From Acidobacteriota bacterium (GTDB taxonomy: Bacteria > Acidobacteriota > Terriglobia > Terriglobales > Acidobacteriaceae), in contig JARLGJ010000041.1 in the NCBI GenBank assembly GCA_031296105.1, positions 1 to 36,261 of the forward strand: a DNA stretch of 36,261 nucleotides, read 5' to 3'. The notes under the pieces are model-generated. The model made no database searches. It was not told the DNA's origin and saw only the letters and a program-made list of their open reading frames with translations. Position 1 is the stretch's first letter. Every line of letters begins with the position of its first letter. Position numbers and translations under genes: made by a program. This document shows, in pieces, positions 1 to 8,458 of this stretch.

Positions 1-28
1 CACTAGAAGAAGTTCACATTGTGTCCCC

Positions 29-65
29 GGTGCCCCATTCAAGCCATCTTTTGGCTTGAGTGGGA
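29..65 (+). repeat. Family A palindrome, copy 1
   Basis: Begins GGTGCCCCATTCAAGCC and closes with GGCTTGAGTGGGA, so the arms form a hairpin of about 12 bp with one T-G wobble. Near-identical copies lie at 1475, 11666, 17653, 23696, 25657 and 32730. The stretch 1-445 holds this repeat, a small family G derivative and a terminator, and no gene that I can support. Confidence 0.85.
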
Positions 66-83
66 AAGATAGAACGCTCTTGT

Positions 84-108
84 CAGGGCACGGTTTCAGC
101 CCCTGAGA
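84..108 (+). repeat. Family G repeat, short derivative
   Basis: AGGGCACGGTTTCAGCC is followed directly by CCTGAG. The longer copy at 8919-8980 has the same beginning and the same end (GCCCCTGAGG) separated by about 35 extra bases that form a hairpin. This copy therefore looks like an internal deletion of the longer one. Confidence 0.5.
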
Positions 109-220
109 GATGATTGAACCAGGTTTCGTAACCGCAAGGAACGTTGTACTCGCTTTTTGATTTCAAACGACGGTAAACATATCGACGCATTCAGACAGCG
201 TCCTTTGGTAACTTCCAGCT

Positions 221-247
221 CCCCGCCCTTGCGGCGGGGTTTTTTTT
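221..247 (+). terminator. Rho-independent terminator (plus strand)
   Basis: A perfect 7-bp stem CCCCGCC/GGCGGGG with loop CTTGC is followed by eight T. It probably ends a plus-strand gene that lies upstream of the window, since no plus-strand gene is visible between 1 and 220. Confidence 0.8.
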
Positions 248-445
248 GCCCCATCGCGTAAACCAACGCCCGCGCCCCGCGTCTTACATGTGTACGGAAG
301 TGTTTGCGGCCCGGGATTGCAGCGCTATGCGCGCACAATGCGAGAGTTTCCTTAAGTTTTGTAAAGAAGCGTATTTTCGGGAACTTTCCCAGCGACTTTC
401 GGCAATCCAACTTGTTAGAAGAAATATGAACACCGGGAGTAACGC

Positions 446-1402
446 ATGTTGAATGCCCTGAAGTCCGAACCGAAGAGAAACGATATGAGCCTGATCTGCG
501 TTGACGAACACGTCAACAGCAACCCCGCGGAGCCTCTGCCGGTAGGCCGCAATTTCTTCTCGACCGTAGTTGTGCGTCCCGGCTCCCAGTCCATGACGGC
601 TCGTTTGTCACTGTGGTTCTGCCTCCAGGATGGCTATAAGATCGTCACCGACCGCGGCCATTACGACATTACCCCCACGACTTTTGTGGTGCTCAACGAA
701 GGCCAGCGCTTTGAGTTGACGGCCGAGCCCGGCACCGCGCCGCGCGCCGCCAGCCTGATCTTCGACCAGCAGTACGTCGCCGATATCGCGCGCAGCTTCA
801 GCGCCCCGCTCACCGCCGCCCTTGAAGTGGACCGCGAGGGCCTCGTCGTGCGCTTCCCCGAATGCATTCAGCATGAGACGGGATTTGAGATTGGCCCCAA
901 GCTGCGCTCGCTGGCCGCTGCCTGCGCCCGCGGCGACGCGCCGGAAGTTCTTGCCGAAAGATTCCGCGCCGCCACCGAATGCCTGGTGCTCGTGTACAGC
1001 GCCGCCACCCGTCAGATCGACTCCATTGATAGCGTGCGCCCCGGAACCCGCGCCGAGTTGTACCGCCGCATCCAGCGCGCCTACGTTTACATCCAGGACA
1101 ACTACACCGACGAACTTTGCCTGGAAAAGATTGCCCGCGCCGCATGCATGTCGCCGCATCACTTCCATCGCGTCTTCAGCCAGGTGTATGGCATCACTCC
1201 ACTGCGCGCCCTGGCCGACCGCCGCATGCAGATGGCGCACAAGCTGCTGGAGACCACCGACACGCCGGTCTCCGCCATCTGCCGCGCCGTGGGCTATCAC
1301 AGCGCGCCCACGTTCTCCAATCTCTTCCGCGCCAAGTTCGGCGTGCCGCCTTCGCTGTTGCAGCAGCGCAGCCGCCGCGTGCGCATGCAGTACGCAAGCT
1401 AA
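446..1402 (+). CDS. AraC-family transcriptional regulator
   Basis: A 318-residue DNA-binding regulator. The C-terminal third (about residues 200-305) is a classic AraC/XylS double helix-turn-helix. It contains the first helix pair around LEKIARAACMSPHHFHRVF and the second with the family pattern AICRAVGYHSAPTFSNLF followed by KFGVPP. The N-terminal 190 residues look like a cupin-type sensor domain (ITPTTFVVLNEGQRFEL is typical of the beta barrel), but no ligand can be named. The ATG at 446 is chosen because GGGAG lies 6 bases upstream. A later in-frame ATG at 485 is possible. It stands alone and is followed by a strong terminator. The target is unknown, since no neighbouring operon obviously belongs to it. 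Confidence 0.9.
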   Translation: MLNALKSEPKRNDMSLICVDEHVNSNPAEPLPVGRNFFSTVVVRPGSQSMTARLSLWFCLQDGYKIVTDRGHYDITPTTFVVLNEGQRFELTAEPGTAPRAASLIFDQQYVADIARSFSAPLTAALEVDREGLVVRFPECIQHETGFEIGPKLRSLAAACARGDAPEVLAERFRAATECLVLVYSAATRQIDSIDSVRPGTRAELYRRIQRAYVYIQDNYTDELCLEKIARAACMSPHHFHRVFSQVYGITPLRALADRRMQMAHKLLETTDTPVSAICRAVGYHSAPTFSNLFRAKFGVPPSLLQQRSRRVRMQYAS

Positions 1403-1428
1403 CGCATAGATTTTCTCCTGACACTTAA

Positions 1429-1453
1429 GGCCGGCGCGAGCCGGCCTTTTTTT
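1429..1453 (+). terminator. Terminator of the AraC-family gene
   Basis: A 7-bp stem GGCCGGC/GCCGGCC with GCGA loop is extended by AA/TT and followed by seven T. It lies 27 bases after the stop codon at 1402. Confidence 0.9.
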
Positions 1454-1474
1454 GCATGTGCAGTGAACCCGCCC

Positions 1475-1668
1475 GGTGCCCCATTCAAGCCCGCAGTTGG
1501 CTTGAGTGGGAGAGCACAATCCATAAGAAATCAGTGTGAATTGGTGCCCCATGTCCGGCCCTTCTGTTGGGCCAGACGTGGGGGCTTTGCTTTTGCCTTT
1601 GCGCTGTGCCCCAGAGCCTGCCCTGAGCCGGGCGAAGGATTCGCGAGCGTAGCGAGTTAACCAGGGGC
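1475..1668 (+). repeat. Composite repeat block (A, B, T-rich, C/F-like)
   Basis: Family A at 1475-1510, a linker AGCACAA...GTGTGAATT, then family B at 1543-1584 (GGTGCCCCATGTCCGGCC ... GGCCAGACGTGGGG). A pyrimidine run GGCTTTGCTTTTGCCTTTG follows, then a C-like element containing GAAGGATTCGCGAGCG at about 1604-1668. The first 110 bases closely match the block at 17653. It fills the junction of the two converging genes that end at 1402 and 1737. Confidence 0.85.
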
Positions 1669-1736
1669 GCATACAAACCACGGCCTCATCCCCTGAAGTA
1701 CTACTGACTTTCACCTTCGCTGTCTCTATCTTTCCT

Positions 1737-3434
1737 CTATGGTGCCGTCTGCCGCCTCTGCTCCACCGTGGGATTCCGCATCCAGCGCCACGGTCCCACC
1801 GGCCCAGCGGAGAGTAACTCGCGATCCGGTTGCATCAGTTCCTCCGGCGCGACCGTGGACAGCTTCTCGATTTGCCGGAAGTCCTGGCTGCGATAGAGCG
1901 GATTGAAGCAATCCATGTAATCCCGGGCATCCACGCGCGTGCGGCTTCGATCCCGGTTGACTTGCAGCACGCGCTCCGTGTTGGTCTCGTCGTAGGTCAT
2001 CTGCGCCGCGTAATTGTTCACCTCGGCGCGTGTAACTCCATACCAGGCCAGCCGCGCTTGATAGGCATACTCCTGAATCGATCCCAGCGCCAGCAGGGCC
2101 AGCACCGGCAGTAACAGCTTCGGCGGAGAAGGCAAGTAACTCGCCGCAATCCAGGTCAACACCAGCGACGGCACAATCATCCCCCGCGTGCAGTAATTGT
2201 TGGCAAAGCTGAATCCCACAAAGTAAGTGGACAACAGGTATGCCATGGCCAGGCCCAGCCACGCGTAATGCCCACGCTTCAGCTTGATGCCGCGGTCCAG
2301 CAGAACCCAGGTGCAGCCGGCGAATTGCACGGCAATCACTGCGAGGAAAATCACAAGGCCGATCAAGTAAGGATAGTGGTGTGTGTGTCCGCTGTGCGCT
2401 CCGATTTCCAAAGGGTGAATCATGGGAACAAGAAAGCTCACCGAGGTCGGCTTATTCAGGTAAAGCCAGAAGAGCGGAAAGAGCACCAACAGAAAAGAAG
2501 CCGCGCCGGCGGCCAGAACGCGCGGCGAACCGCCGCGGCTCTGCCACGCCATCAGCAGAATAAATGGAATGGCTCCGAGAAAAACAAACACGCTGCTGAA
2601 AGATCCAAATCCCAGCAGAAGCCCGCAGCAAACACCATGCCACGGCGTCTGCGCTTGCTTCCACAGATAAGCTGCCGCCACCAGCGCAATCCCGGCGTTC
2701 ACGTGATGGATCACCCAGATGCAGGCAACCGCATAGGGAGAGTACTGCAGGTTCAATCCCAGGTGGTTCAGCCACCATCCGTTGTGATGCCAGAAGTTGA
2801 CGATCGAAATCAGGCTCACCGGCCCCGCCCATAGCAGCGTCAGGTAAACGCTCCAGTTCAGTTGACGCCGCGTCTTCGCCGCATGCACCGCCATGTACAG
2901 CAAGGCCAGATTGCCCGCCAGCAGGTAGATCAGGTTGGCCGCAAACAGTACCGCCTTGATCGTCACCCCGCTCAGCGGCAGAGCCTTATACAAGGCCGCG
3001 GGCAGCATCCAGGAGGCGTAATACATGGAAAAATACATGCCCGGCTGCAAGCTGGATTCCGCGGGATAGCCCGTGGAGTTCACCAGCGAACTGAGTTCCG
3101 GGATATGCCACAGATCGTCGCCCAGCACCGGCACAAGCCGGTGCAGCGGAACTTCCAGCAGATAACCTGCGCGCAGGCCCGCCAGCAGCAGGCTGAAGAC
3201 AATTGCGCCCAGCGTGAGGTTGCGAATCTGCCGCAGGCCAATGCCGTCCGCATGCCGCTCAGGCAAGGTCAGCCGCCGGGTCAGCAACCAGGCGGCGGCC
3301 AGTAAGAATGCATAGATCCATGGCAACGCTGCCGTGGGCAGGCATCCCGCATTCATCACGGCCATGCTCAAAATGTCGGACAGATAGAGTGCCAGCGCGG
3401 CGCGCATGGCAAACAACAAGATCCGCAGGCTCAT
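1737..3434 (-). CDS. Polytopic membrane protein, GT-C-like, function unknown
   Basis: A membrane protein of 565 residues with roughly ten or more hydrophobic helices. The first external loop carries acidic and aromatic residues (VLGDDLWHIPELSS), which recalls the DD/DE motif of GT-C glycosyltransferases that use lipid-linked sugars. No specific family is recognised, and a transporter-like or polysaccharide-assembly role is equally possible. The frame is open up to 3608, but I start at the ATG at 3434 because the protein then begins MSLRILLF directly before the first membrane helix and AAGGAG lies upstream (spacing about 12). The extra 58 residues of the longer form are not membrane-like and would overlap the divergent gene region. 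The soluble C-terminal 100 residues are rich in R, Q and E. Confidence 0.7.
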   Translation of the reverse strand: MSLRILLFAMRAALALYLSDILSMAVMNAGCLPTAALPWIYAFLLAAAWLLTRRLTLPERHADGIGLRQIRNLTLGAIVFSLLLAGLRAGYLLEVPLHRLVPVLGDDLWHIPELSSLVNSTGYPAESSLQPGMYFSMYYASWMLPAALYKALPLSGVTIKAVLFAANLIYLLAGNLALLYMAVHAAKTRRQLNWSVYLTLLWAGPVSLISIVNFWHHNGWWLNHLGLNLQYSPYAVACIWVIHHVNAGIALVAAAYLWKQAQTPWHGVCCGLLLGFGSFSSVFVFLGAIPFILLMAWQSRGGSPRVLAAGAASFLLVLFPLFWLYLNKPTSVSFLVPMIHPLEIGAHSGHTHHYPYLIGLVIFLAVIAVQFAGCTWVLLDRGIKLKRGHYAWLGLAMAYLLSTYFVGFSFANNYCTRGMIVPSLVLTWIAASYLPSPPKLLLPVLALLALGSIQEYAYQARLAWYGVTRAEVNNYAAQMTYDETNTERVLQVNRDRSRTRVDARDYMDCFNPLYRSQDFRQIEKLSTVAPEELMQPDRELLSAGPVGPWRWMRNPTVEQRRQTAP

Positions 3435-3662
3435 AGGCTGGCCAAGCTCCTTCGTTTCGTACAGCGACGGACCCCAGGGAATCTCCGCAACAGGCGCGGC
3501 GTTGGTTGCTGCGTGGTGACAGCACCAAACGTGCTTCGAATGATTTTCATTGTAGGCCGGGTGCGGCGTTCGCGCCTGGAAATCTGCCGCGGCATCTCCT
3601 TTTTGCAATCGATTCGGGTCTCCGGATGGAACCTGCCCTATCCGCCGTGCGTATCATCCTTC

Positions 3663-4232
3663 ATGCGCATCCTCTACGACTGGCTCTTCCCCGCTCTCTG
3701 GATTGTGTACGTCCTCTACTGGCAGTGGATGGCCCGCGACGTAAAGGCCGCCACCCGCCGCGAAGGCCTCGCCTCGCACGCCCTGCGCTCGCTGCTGATG
3801 ATCGCGTCCGTGGCGCTCTACTTTGTGGACGTGCCTCTCCGGTTCCTCAACCTGCACTTCATCCACACCGGCCTCGGCACCTTCTGGACCGGCGCCGCTA
3901 TCACCGCCGCGGGATTGCTCTTCTCCGTCTGGGCGCGCCAGGTGCTGGGCCGCAACTGGAGCCGCGAGGTCACGGTCAAACAGGATCATCAACTCATTGT
4001 GCGCGGCCCCTATGCGCTGGCGCGTCATCCCATCTACACCGGACTGCTCACCGCCGTGCTCGGCTCGGCCCTCGCCGTGGGACGTTGGCGCGCCCTGCTG
4101 GGCGCTGCGCTCGTCTTCCTGGCCCTCGGGCTCAAACTGCGCCTGGAAGAGCGCTGGATGGGCGAGCAGTTCGGCGCCGCCTATGCCGTCTATCGCCAAC
4201 GTGTGCGCGCGCTCATTCCCTTCGTGCTGTAA
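3663..4232 (+). CDS. Isoprenylcysteine carboxyl methyltransferase-family membrane protein
   Basis: A small integral membrane methyltransferase of 189 residues. The C-terminal half has the family signature: RGPYALARHPIYTGLL at about residues 114-129 (the RHPxY element that binds S-adenosylmethionine) and the helix end LEERWMGEQFGAAYAVYRQRV near residues 161-181. About four to five membrane segments are visible. In bacteria such proteins often modify lipids or small hydrophobic molecules rather than prenylated proteins, so the substrate is open. The frame extends upstream to 3513, but the ATG at 3663 gives the usual family length and begins just before the first membrane helix. No strong ribosome site precedes it, so this start is a judgement. 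Confidence 0.8.
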   Translation: MRILYDWLFPALWIVYVLYWQWMARDVKAATRREGLASHALRSLLMIASVALYFVDVPLRFLNLHFIHTGLGTFWTGAAITAAGLLFSVWARQVLGRNWSREVTVKQDHQLIVRGPYALARHPIYTGLLTAVLGSALAVGRWRALLGAALVFLALGLKLRLEERWMGEQFGAAYAVYRQRVRALIPFVL

Positions 4233-4239
4233 ACAGAAA

Positions 4240-4272
4240 AAGGGCAGCGCGTCTTTTACCTGCGCTGCCCTT
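4240..4272. terminator. Bidirectional terminator between convergent genes
   Basis: AAGGGCAGCGC and GCGCTGCCCTT form a perfect 11-bp stem with an 11-base loop. There are A residues on the left and a T-rich stretch on the right. It sits between the gene ending at 4232 and the minus-strand gene ending at 4299 and can serve both. This is the only convergent junction in the window without A/B repeats. Confidence 0.85.
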
Positions 4273-4298
4273 CATTTTCTTGCTACGCTGGCCGCGGA

Positions 4299-4802
4299 TT
4301 AGCGCCGGTCGTGATCGCCATGGTCGCGATCACCGTGCTCGTGATCGCCACGCTGCTCACCGTGCTGCTCGCCGCGCTGTTCACCGCGCTGCCAGCCCTT
4401 GCCCTGCTCGTGCCATTCGCCGCGGGCGCGGTCGTTGCGCCATCCCGCGTGATCTTCCCGATCGCGGAACCTCTGGTTGCCCCACTCGTGATTCTGGTAG
4501 CGGTAGTAGCCCTTGAAGCGGTGTCCACCCCAGCCATGGTTGTAGCCCCAGCCGAACCACGGGCCTACACCAACAAACACGCCGCGGTAGAAATATTCCG
4601 GGCCCCAGTAGCCTTGCGGCGCGCAGGCATAGGAGCCATAGTCATAGTATCCCCACTGGCATACCGGCGGTCCCGCCGGCGCCGGATGGCCGATCTGAAC
4701 CCCAATGTTGATTTGCGCCTGCGCGGGCGCGGACGAAAACGCAAGAAAAACGGCGAACGTGGCGCCAAGGACGGCTCCACCAATGAGCTTCTTCCAGTTC
4801 AT
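4299..4802 (-). CDS. Secreted aromatic/glycine-rich protein with His/Asp/Arg-rich tail
   Basis: A 167-residue exported protein. The signal peptide is MNWKKLIGGAVLGATFAVFL followed by AFSSAPAQA. The mature part begins with a tract rich in Tyr, Trp and Gly (YYDYGSYACAPQGYWGPEYF, then GPWFGWGYNHGWGG) like the YXWGXW-type and related small secreted proteins of proteobacteria and acidobacteria. The last 60 residues are low complexity: repeated GEQRGEQ/HGEQRGD units running into HEHGDRDHGDHDRR. The tail could bind metal or polyanions, but this is inferred from composition only. The ATG at 4802 is fixed by AAGGAGA 7 bases upstream and by the signal peptide. The function is unknown. Confidence 0.8.
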   Translation of the reverse strand: MNWKKLIGGAVLGATFAVFLAFSSAPAQAQINIGVQIGHPAPAGPPVCQWGYYDYGSYACAPQGYWGPEYFYRGVFVGVGPWFGWGYNHGWGGHRFKGYYRYQNHEWGNQRFRDREDHAGWRNDRARGEWHEQGKGWQRGEQRGEQHGEQRGDHEHGDRDHGDHDRR

Positions 4803-4969
4803 GCAAGTTCTCCTTCTTTTGGAACTTTCTGTAACTATGCTGCGACCCGAACTGTAATGCAACCCTCGGGCTCACTCTGTATATGAACCAGCGCGCGGAA
4901 CAAAAGTTGTCCACAGGAGAAGAATTCCCCGCCCGCGACAGGAATCGATGCGCGCTTTATGCGGGGCAA

Positions 4970-5395
4970 TCACTCCGGCCACGCGGGCAACGCATCCAGC
5001 GGCGCCGCCTTGCGATAGACCATTCCCTGAAACGCCGCCAGCAAATCTCCACCCGCGGTGCGAATCGCGACCTCATAGCTTGCCAGCTTGGCCGACTCGC
5101 TCACCCTTCGTGCTTCGGCCGTCAGCCGTCCCTCCTGGGCGCCCTGGTAAATGGAGATGGAAGAGTTGATGGAGAGCGCTAGCCGTCCGCTGGAGTTGCT
5201 GGCCGCGGCAAAGGCAAAATCGGCAAGCGTGAACAGCGCTCCGCCGTGCACCGTGCGTGCGCCGTTCAAGTGAGAGGGCTGCAACTCCATCTCCGCCCGC
5301 GCAAAACCATCGCGCAGTTCCGTGATGCTCATTCCGTTGTGCCGGGCAAATGAATCGGCGCGGTTGAAAAATGCCTGAATTGAAGCAAAGTCCAT
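4970..5395 (-). CDS. PaaI-family hotdog thioesterase
   Basis: A 141-residue single-domain hotdog-fold thioesterase that would hydrolyse acyl-CoA or aryl-CoA esters in the cytoplasm. Diagnostic residues are in NGARTVHGGALFTLADFAFA (residues 44-63): Asn44, His50-Gly51-Gly52 and Asp59, the catalytic and oxyanion region of the PaaI/YbgC/4HBT superfamily. The typical SINSSISIYQGAQEG strand follows. Length is normal for the family. The start ATG at 5395 has a modest GCAGGAA site. It stands alone, with no phenylacetate genes nearby, so the substrate cannot be assigned. Confidence 0.88.
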   Translation of the reverse strand: MDFASIQAFFNRADSFARHNGMSITELRDGFARAEMELQPSHLNGARTVHGGALFTLADFAFAAASNSSGRLALSINSSISIYQGAQEGRLTAEARRVSESAKLASYEVAIRTAGGDLLAAFQGMVYRKAAPLDALPAWPE

Positions 5396-5659
5396 GCGTT
5401 AGTTCCTGCTCCCTGTTTTTCTCTTTTTCATTCTCAACACCGGCTCCGCCATGGTTAGAGATGGAGCGGCGTCAACCTGGCGCGGGCGCGCCGCACCTCG
5501 CAAGTGCAAATAAGACATACAGAACACGATCAACTACAAAAACCCCTTGTTTGCAAACAACGCGCAAACAGGGACTCCGCATACTGTGAATTATGGGTTG
5601 ACCGAGACTTCAAAATGCAGCGACTGTTGGCGCCCGTATGATGGGTGATCACAAGCCTT

Positions 5660-6439
5660 CTACTGAACCACCGGGGTAAGCCCTTCCCGGCGGAAGTAGC
5701 TTTCGGCGTTTTCCCTGAAGTTCGCCAGTGAGGTGAATTGCTTGTCTGCCGCAGCAGTAATTCTGGTCTGATCCTTCCGTGATAGTCCGTTTTCAAAATC
5801 TTCGTGAACTATGACGCTCTTAAAATCAACTTGCTTCATTTGGAACTCACGGCAAGCAAGTGCTGCAAGTCGAGCCTTCGAGTTATCCTTCACGCCAAAC
5901 AGGAAAACCTCCCGATCCTTGCTCCCCAGTTTCCAGTCCACCTCTAGGTCATCCCTTGTTTCGATCGGAAGATACGACTTGATTGGACTGTACGCTGAGA
6001 GACTGATTTCAACGAATTCCCCGAGTTCCTCATAGAACAGACTTTGGACCATTTCGCGCTTGAAGGCCTGCATGCTCCCAACCTTAGCAATCACCTGTGC
6101 AAACCGGAGAATGGCCGGATAGATTTCCGCGGGTTCAGTGTCCACGTAAAGCCGCCCTCTGTCCTCCAAGACCTCATTCTCGGAAAGTATCCGTCTAAAA
6201 ATCCTCTGCTTGGTCGGAGTGTCGATGTCATACGAATAGGACAGCCGCATTAAGGTCATACCATGGTCAGAGATACGGATCGTCTTCGGTTCAGGCTCCT
6301 TGGGTAGGTCCAAATAAATATCAATCATGTCCCCGTCTTCATGGAACAGGGGGGCAACTACCTGCAACACATGGGGGCGCCGCTCGCGGAAGGTGACGCG
6401 ACGGTTGAACTCGGCTTTTAATTCCTCAAGAAATTGCAT
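5660..6439 (-). CDS. DUF1828/DUF1829-domain protein
   Basis: A 259-residue soluble protein. Residues about 24-115 match DUF1828: hydrophobic strand, GDMIDIYLDLP, then the signature TIRISDHGMTLMRLSY with SDHG at 57-60. The C-terminal half (about 130-250) fits DUF1829. Both families are of unknown biochemical function and often sit in mobile or accessory regions. The ATG at 6439 is preferred because it lies just after the upstream gene (stop at 6450) and has AGGCGG upstream. A longer reading up to 6598 would overlap that gene. Base composition is visibly poorer in G+C than the neighbours, suggesting recent transfer. It forms a two-gene unit with 6450-6965. Confidence 0.75.
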   Translation of the reverse strand: MQFLEELKAEFNRRVTFRERRPHVLQVVAPLFHEDGDMIDIYLDLPKEPEPKTIRISDHGMTLMRLSYSYDIDTPTKQRIFRRILSENEVLEDRGRLYVDTEPAEIYPAILRFAQVIAKVGSMQAFKREMVQSLFYEELGEFVEISLSAYSPIKSYLPIETRDDLEVDWKLGSKDREVFLFGVKDNSKARLAALACREFQMKQVDFKSVIVHEDFENGLSRKDQTRITAAADKQFTSLANFRENAESYFRREGLTPVVQ

Positions 6440-6449
6440 ATTCCGCCTG

Positions 6450-6965
6450 TTACTGCATAAAACCAAAATCCGCCTGCGTGGACTTTGGAAAGTGCTTGTT
6501 TGCATCTTTTTGTTCCAGGTTGATAGCAACCACAAAGTATTGTAGCGCCTCTTCCAGGGATGCGAATTCCTCACACTTTTCTGCCCGGCTCTCCGCACGT
6601 AATCCAGCAGCGAGAGCTACTTCGGTCGCCCGATGGACGTGAAAATCAAAATGCGGGTGGTCCGGAACACCCGTTTTATTAAACATGCCATGCTTCCCAT
6701 TGCACCTCAGCAAAATTATCTCGGAGCGCCCGTCATTCGGATGATATTTGAGCCCAATAGAGAAGTTCTCCGGAAAATCTTCGTTTTGACGCAGGAACAT
6801 GGAAAAGGCCCCTGGGTGCTCGGCCTGGTTCTCGCCCGCCGTGATCAACTCGGCATCCTTGCGAAGATGACCGTCTTGAGACCTGAAGTCCCGTCTCGGG
6901 GGAGACGAGATTGCCTTGAGGCACGATATCAGGCTATCAATCTCGTTTTGTGAATACTCAGGCAC
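6450..6965 (-). CDS. Small conserved unknown protein (DUF6978-like, tentative)
   Basis: 171 residues, soluble, GTG start at 6965. No catalytic family is recognised with certainty. The pattern FSIGLKYHPNDGRSEIILLRC followed by NGKHG and the histidine-rich HPHFDFHVHRAT resembles proteins named DUF6978 that accompany DUF1828 genes. I give that name from memory and with reserve. It lies 10 bases upstream of the DUF1828 gene on the same strand, so the two are probably one operon. Like its partner it is noticeably A/T-richer than the surrounding genes. The His cluster could bind metal, which is a guess from composition. The ribosome site is weak. Confidence 0.6.
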   Translation of the reverse strand: MPEYSQNEIDSLISCLKAISSPPRRDFRSQDGHLRKDAELITAGENQAEHPGAFSMFLRQNEDFPENFSIGLKYHPNDGRSEIILLRCNGKHGMFNKTGVPDHPHFDFHVHRATEVALAAGLRAESRAEKCEEFASLEEALQYFVVAINLEQKDANKHFPKSTQADFGFMQ

Positions 6966-7020
6966 GGGCGCTATTGTACTTCAGGTCCTTTCACTGTAGG
7001 CGGTACGAAGTTGATTCTCT

Positions 7021-8373
7021 CTACACCTGCTCCAACTGCGCCGTGAAGTGCCGCAGGAAGGGCGGTTCGTAGGTCAGCTTCAGGCCGCGGATCTGTTCGC
7101 GCTTGTGCCACACTTCGGTGATCACCTCAATGACGTAGTCAATGTGGCTCTGCGTGTAGGTGCGGCGCGGGATGGCCAGCCTGACCAGGTCCATCTTCGC
7201 TGCCTTGTCGAACATCAGCGTGCCAATCTCCACCGAGCGGATGCCGCCTTCCAGGTAGAGTTCCGCGGCCAGGGCCACGCCGGGGAATTGTTCCAGAGGA
7301 ATGTGCGGCACAAACGCGCGCGCGTCCAGATACACGGCGTGGCCGCCCGGAGGCAGCACAATGGGGATTCCCTGCTCGGCCAGGTGGTTGCCCAGGTACG
7401 CGGTGCTGGCAATGCGGTAGCGCAGGTAGTCTTCAGCCACGGCCTCCTGCAGGCCCACGGCGATGGCCTCCAGGTCGCGCCCGGCCAGTCCTCCATACGT
7501 CGGGTAGCCTTCGGTGAGGATCAGCAGGTTCTTCTCCTGCTGCGCCAGGTGATCGTCATTGGTGCAGAGGAAGCCGCCGATGTTGGCCATGCCGTCCTTT
7601 TTGGCGCTCATGGTGCAGCCGTCGCCGAGGGCGAACATTTCCTGTGCAATTTGCTTCGGAGTTTTATCGGCGTAGCCGGGCTCGCGCAGTTTGATGAACC
7701 AGGAATTTTCGGCGAAGCGGCACGCGTCAAAGTACAAAGGGATGCCGTGGCGATGGCAAAGTTCGCTGACCTGGCGCGCGTTCTCCATGCTGACGGGCTG
7801 GCCGCCGCCGCTGTTGTTGGTGATGGTGAGCATGACGAGCGGGATGTGCTCGCGGCCCACGCGCTGGATGGCCGCCTCCAGCGCGGCCACGTTCATGTTG
7901 CCCTTAAAGGGATGGATCAAGCCGGGCTGCTTGCCTTCTTCAATGACCAGGTCGAGGGCCTCGGCGCCGGTGGCTTCCACGTTGGCGCGGGTGGTGTCAA
8001 AGTGCGTGTTATTGGGAACGACGTCGCCCTTCTTCAGCATGGTACTGAAGAGAATGCGCTCGGCGGCGCGTCCCTGGTGCGTGGGGATCACGTGCCGGTA
8101 GCCGAAGATGTCCTGCACGGAATTTTTGAAGCGCGTGTAGCTGCGGCTGCCGGCGTAGCTTTCGTCGCCCTCCTGAATGGCTCCCCACTGGTAGATGGAC
8201 ATGGCTCCGGTGCCGCTGTCGGTCAGCAGGTCGATGAGCACGTCGTCGGCCGCCAGCAGAAACAGGTTGTAGTGAGCAGCCTGCAAAAGGCGCTCGCGAG
8301 CCTCGCGCGTGGTCCAGCGGATGGGTTCGACGCTCTTGATGCGGAAGGGTTCAATGATGGTGCGCACGGGCAT
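7021..8373 (-). CDS. tnaA: Tryptophanase
   Basis: A PLP-dependent beta-eliminating lyase that splits L-tryptophan into indole, pyruvate and ammonia in the cytoplasm (450 residues, E. coli enzyme 471). The PLP lysine is Lys259 in MSAKKDGMANIGG, and IDLLTDSGTGAMS and IPTHQGRAAE are family landmarks. Tyrosine phenol-lyase is the close relative. Three positions decide for tryptophanase: FDTT at 125-128 (phenol-lyase has FTTT), Ile383 in RSVEIG where phenol-lyase has the phenol-binding Arg, and His442 in LRHFTA where phenol-lyase has Phe. Other stretches (QPVSM, LAGRDLEA) look more like phenol-lyase, so the substrate remains an inference. The ATG at 8373 has CAGGAG 7 bases upstream. No tnaC-like leader or permease is seen. 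Confidence 0.88.
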   Translation of the reverse strand: MPVRTIIEPFRIKSVEPIRWTTREARERLLQAAHYNLFLLAADDVLIDLLTDSGTGAMSIYQWGAIQEGDESYAGSRSYTRFKNSVQDIFGYRHVIPTHQGRAAERILFSTMLKKGDVVPNNTHFDTTRANVEATGAEALDLVIEEGKQPGLIHPFKGNMNVAALEAAIQRVGREHIPLVMLTITNNSGGGQPVSMENARQVSELCHRHGIPLYFDACRFAENSWFIKLREPGYADKTPKQIAQEMFALGDGCTMSAKKDGMANIGGFLCTNDDHLAQQEKNLLILTEGYPTYGGLAGRDLEAIAVGLQEAVAEDYLRYRIASTAYLGNHLAEQGIPIVLPPGGHAVYLDARAFVPHIPLEQFPGVALAAELYLEGGIRSVEIGTLMFDKAAKMDLVRLAIPRRTYTQSHIDYVIEVITEVWHKREQIRGLKLTYEPPFLRHFTAQLEQV

Positions 8374-8458
8374 AAGGACTCCTGACGGCAAACACAAGAT
8401 GATTGCGACCCGTCATTGTATCGCACGGCGCGCGGCGTGAAAGAGGCCGCAGCGCGGG

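Noticed and set aside
1604..1668. Insertion-sequence remnant
   Set aside because: No transposase fragment and no target-site duplication could be seen; the bases are explained by C-like and F-like repeat modules.
608..1714. 368-residue open frame on the minus strand over the AraC gene
   Set aside because: A shadow of the GC-rich coding strand; it lacks any domain, and its upstream end runs into repeats.
7021..8373. Tyrosine phenol-lyase
   Set aside because: The phenol-binding Arg is Ile, FTTT is FDTT and the Phe near the C-terminus is His, all as in tryptophanase.
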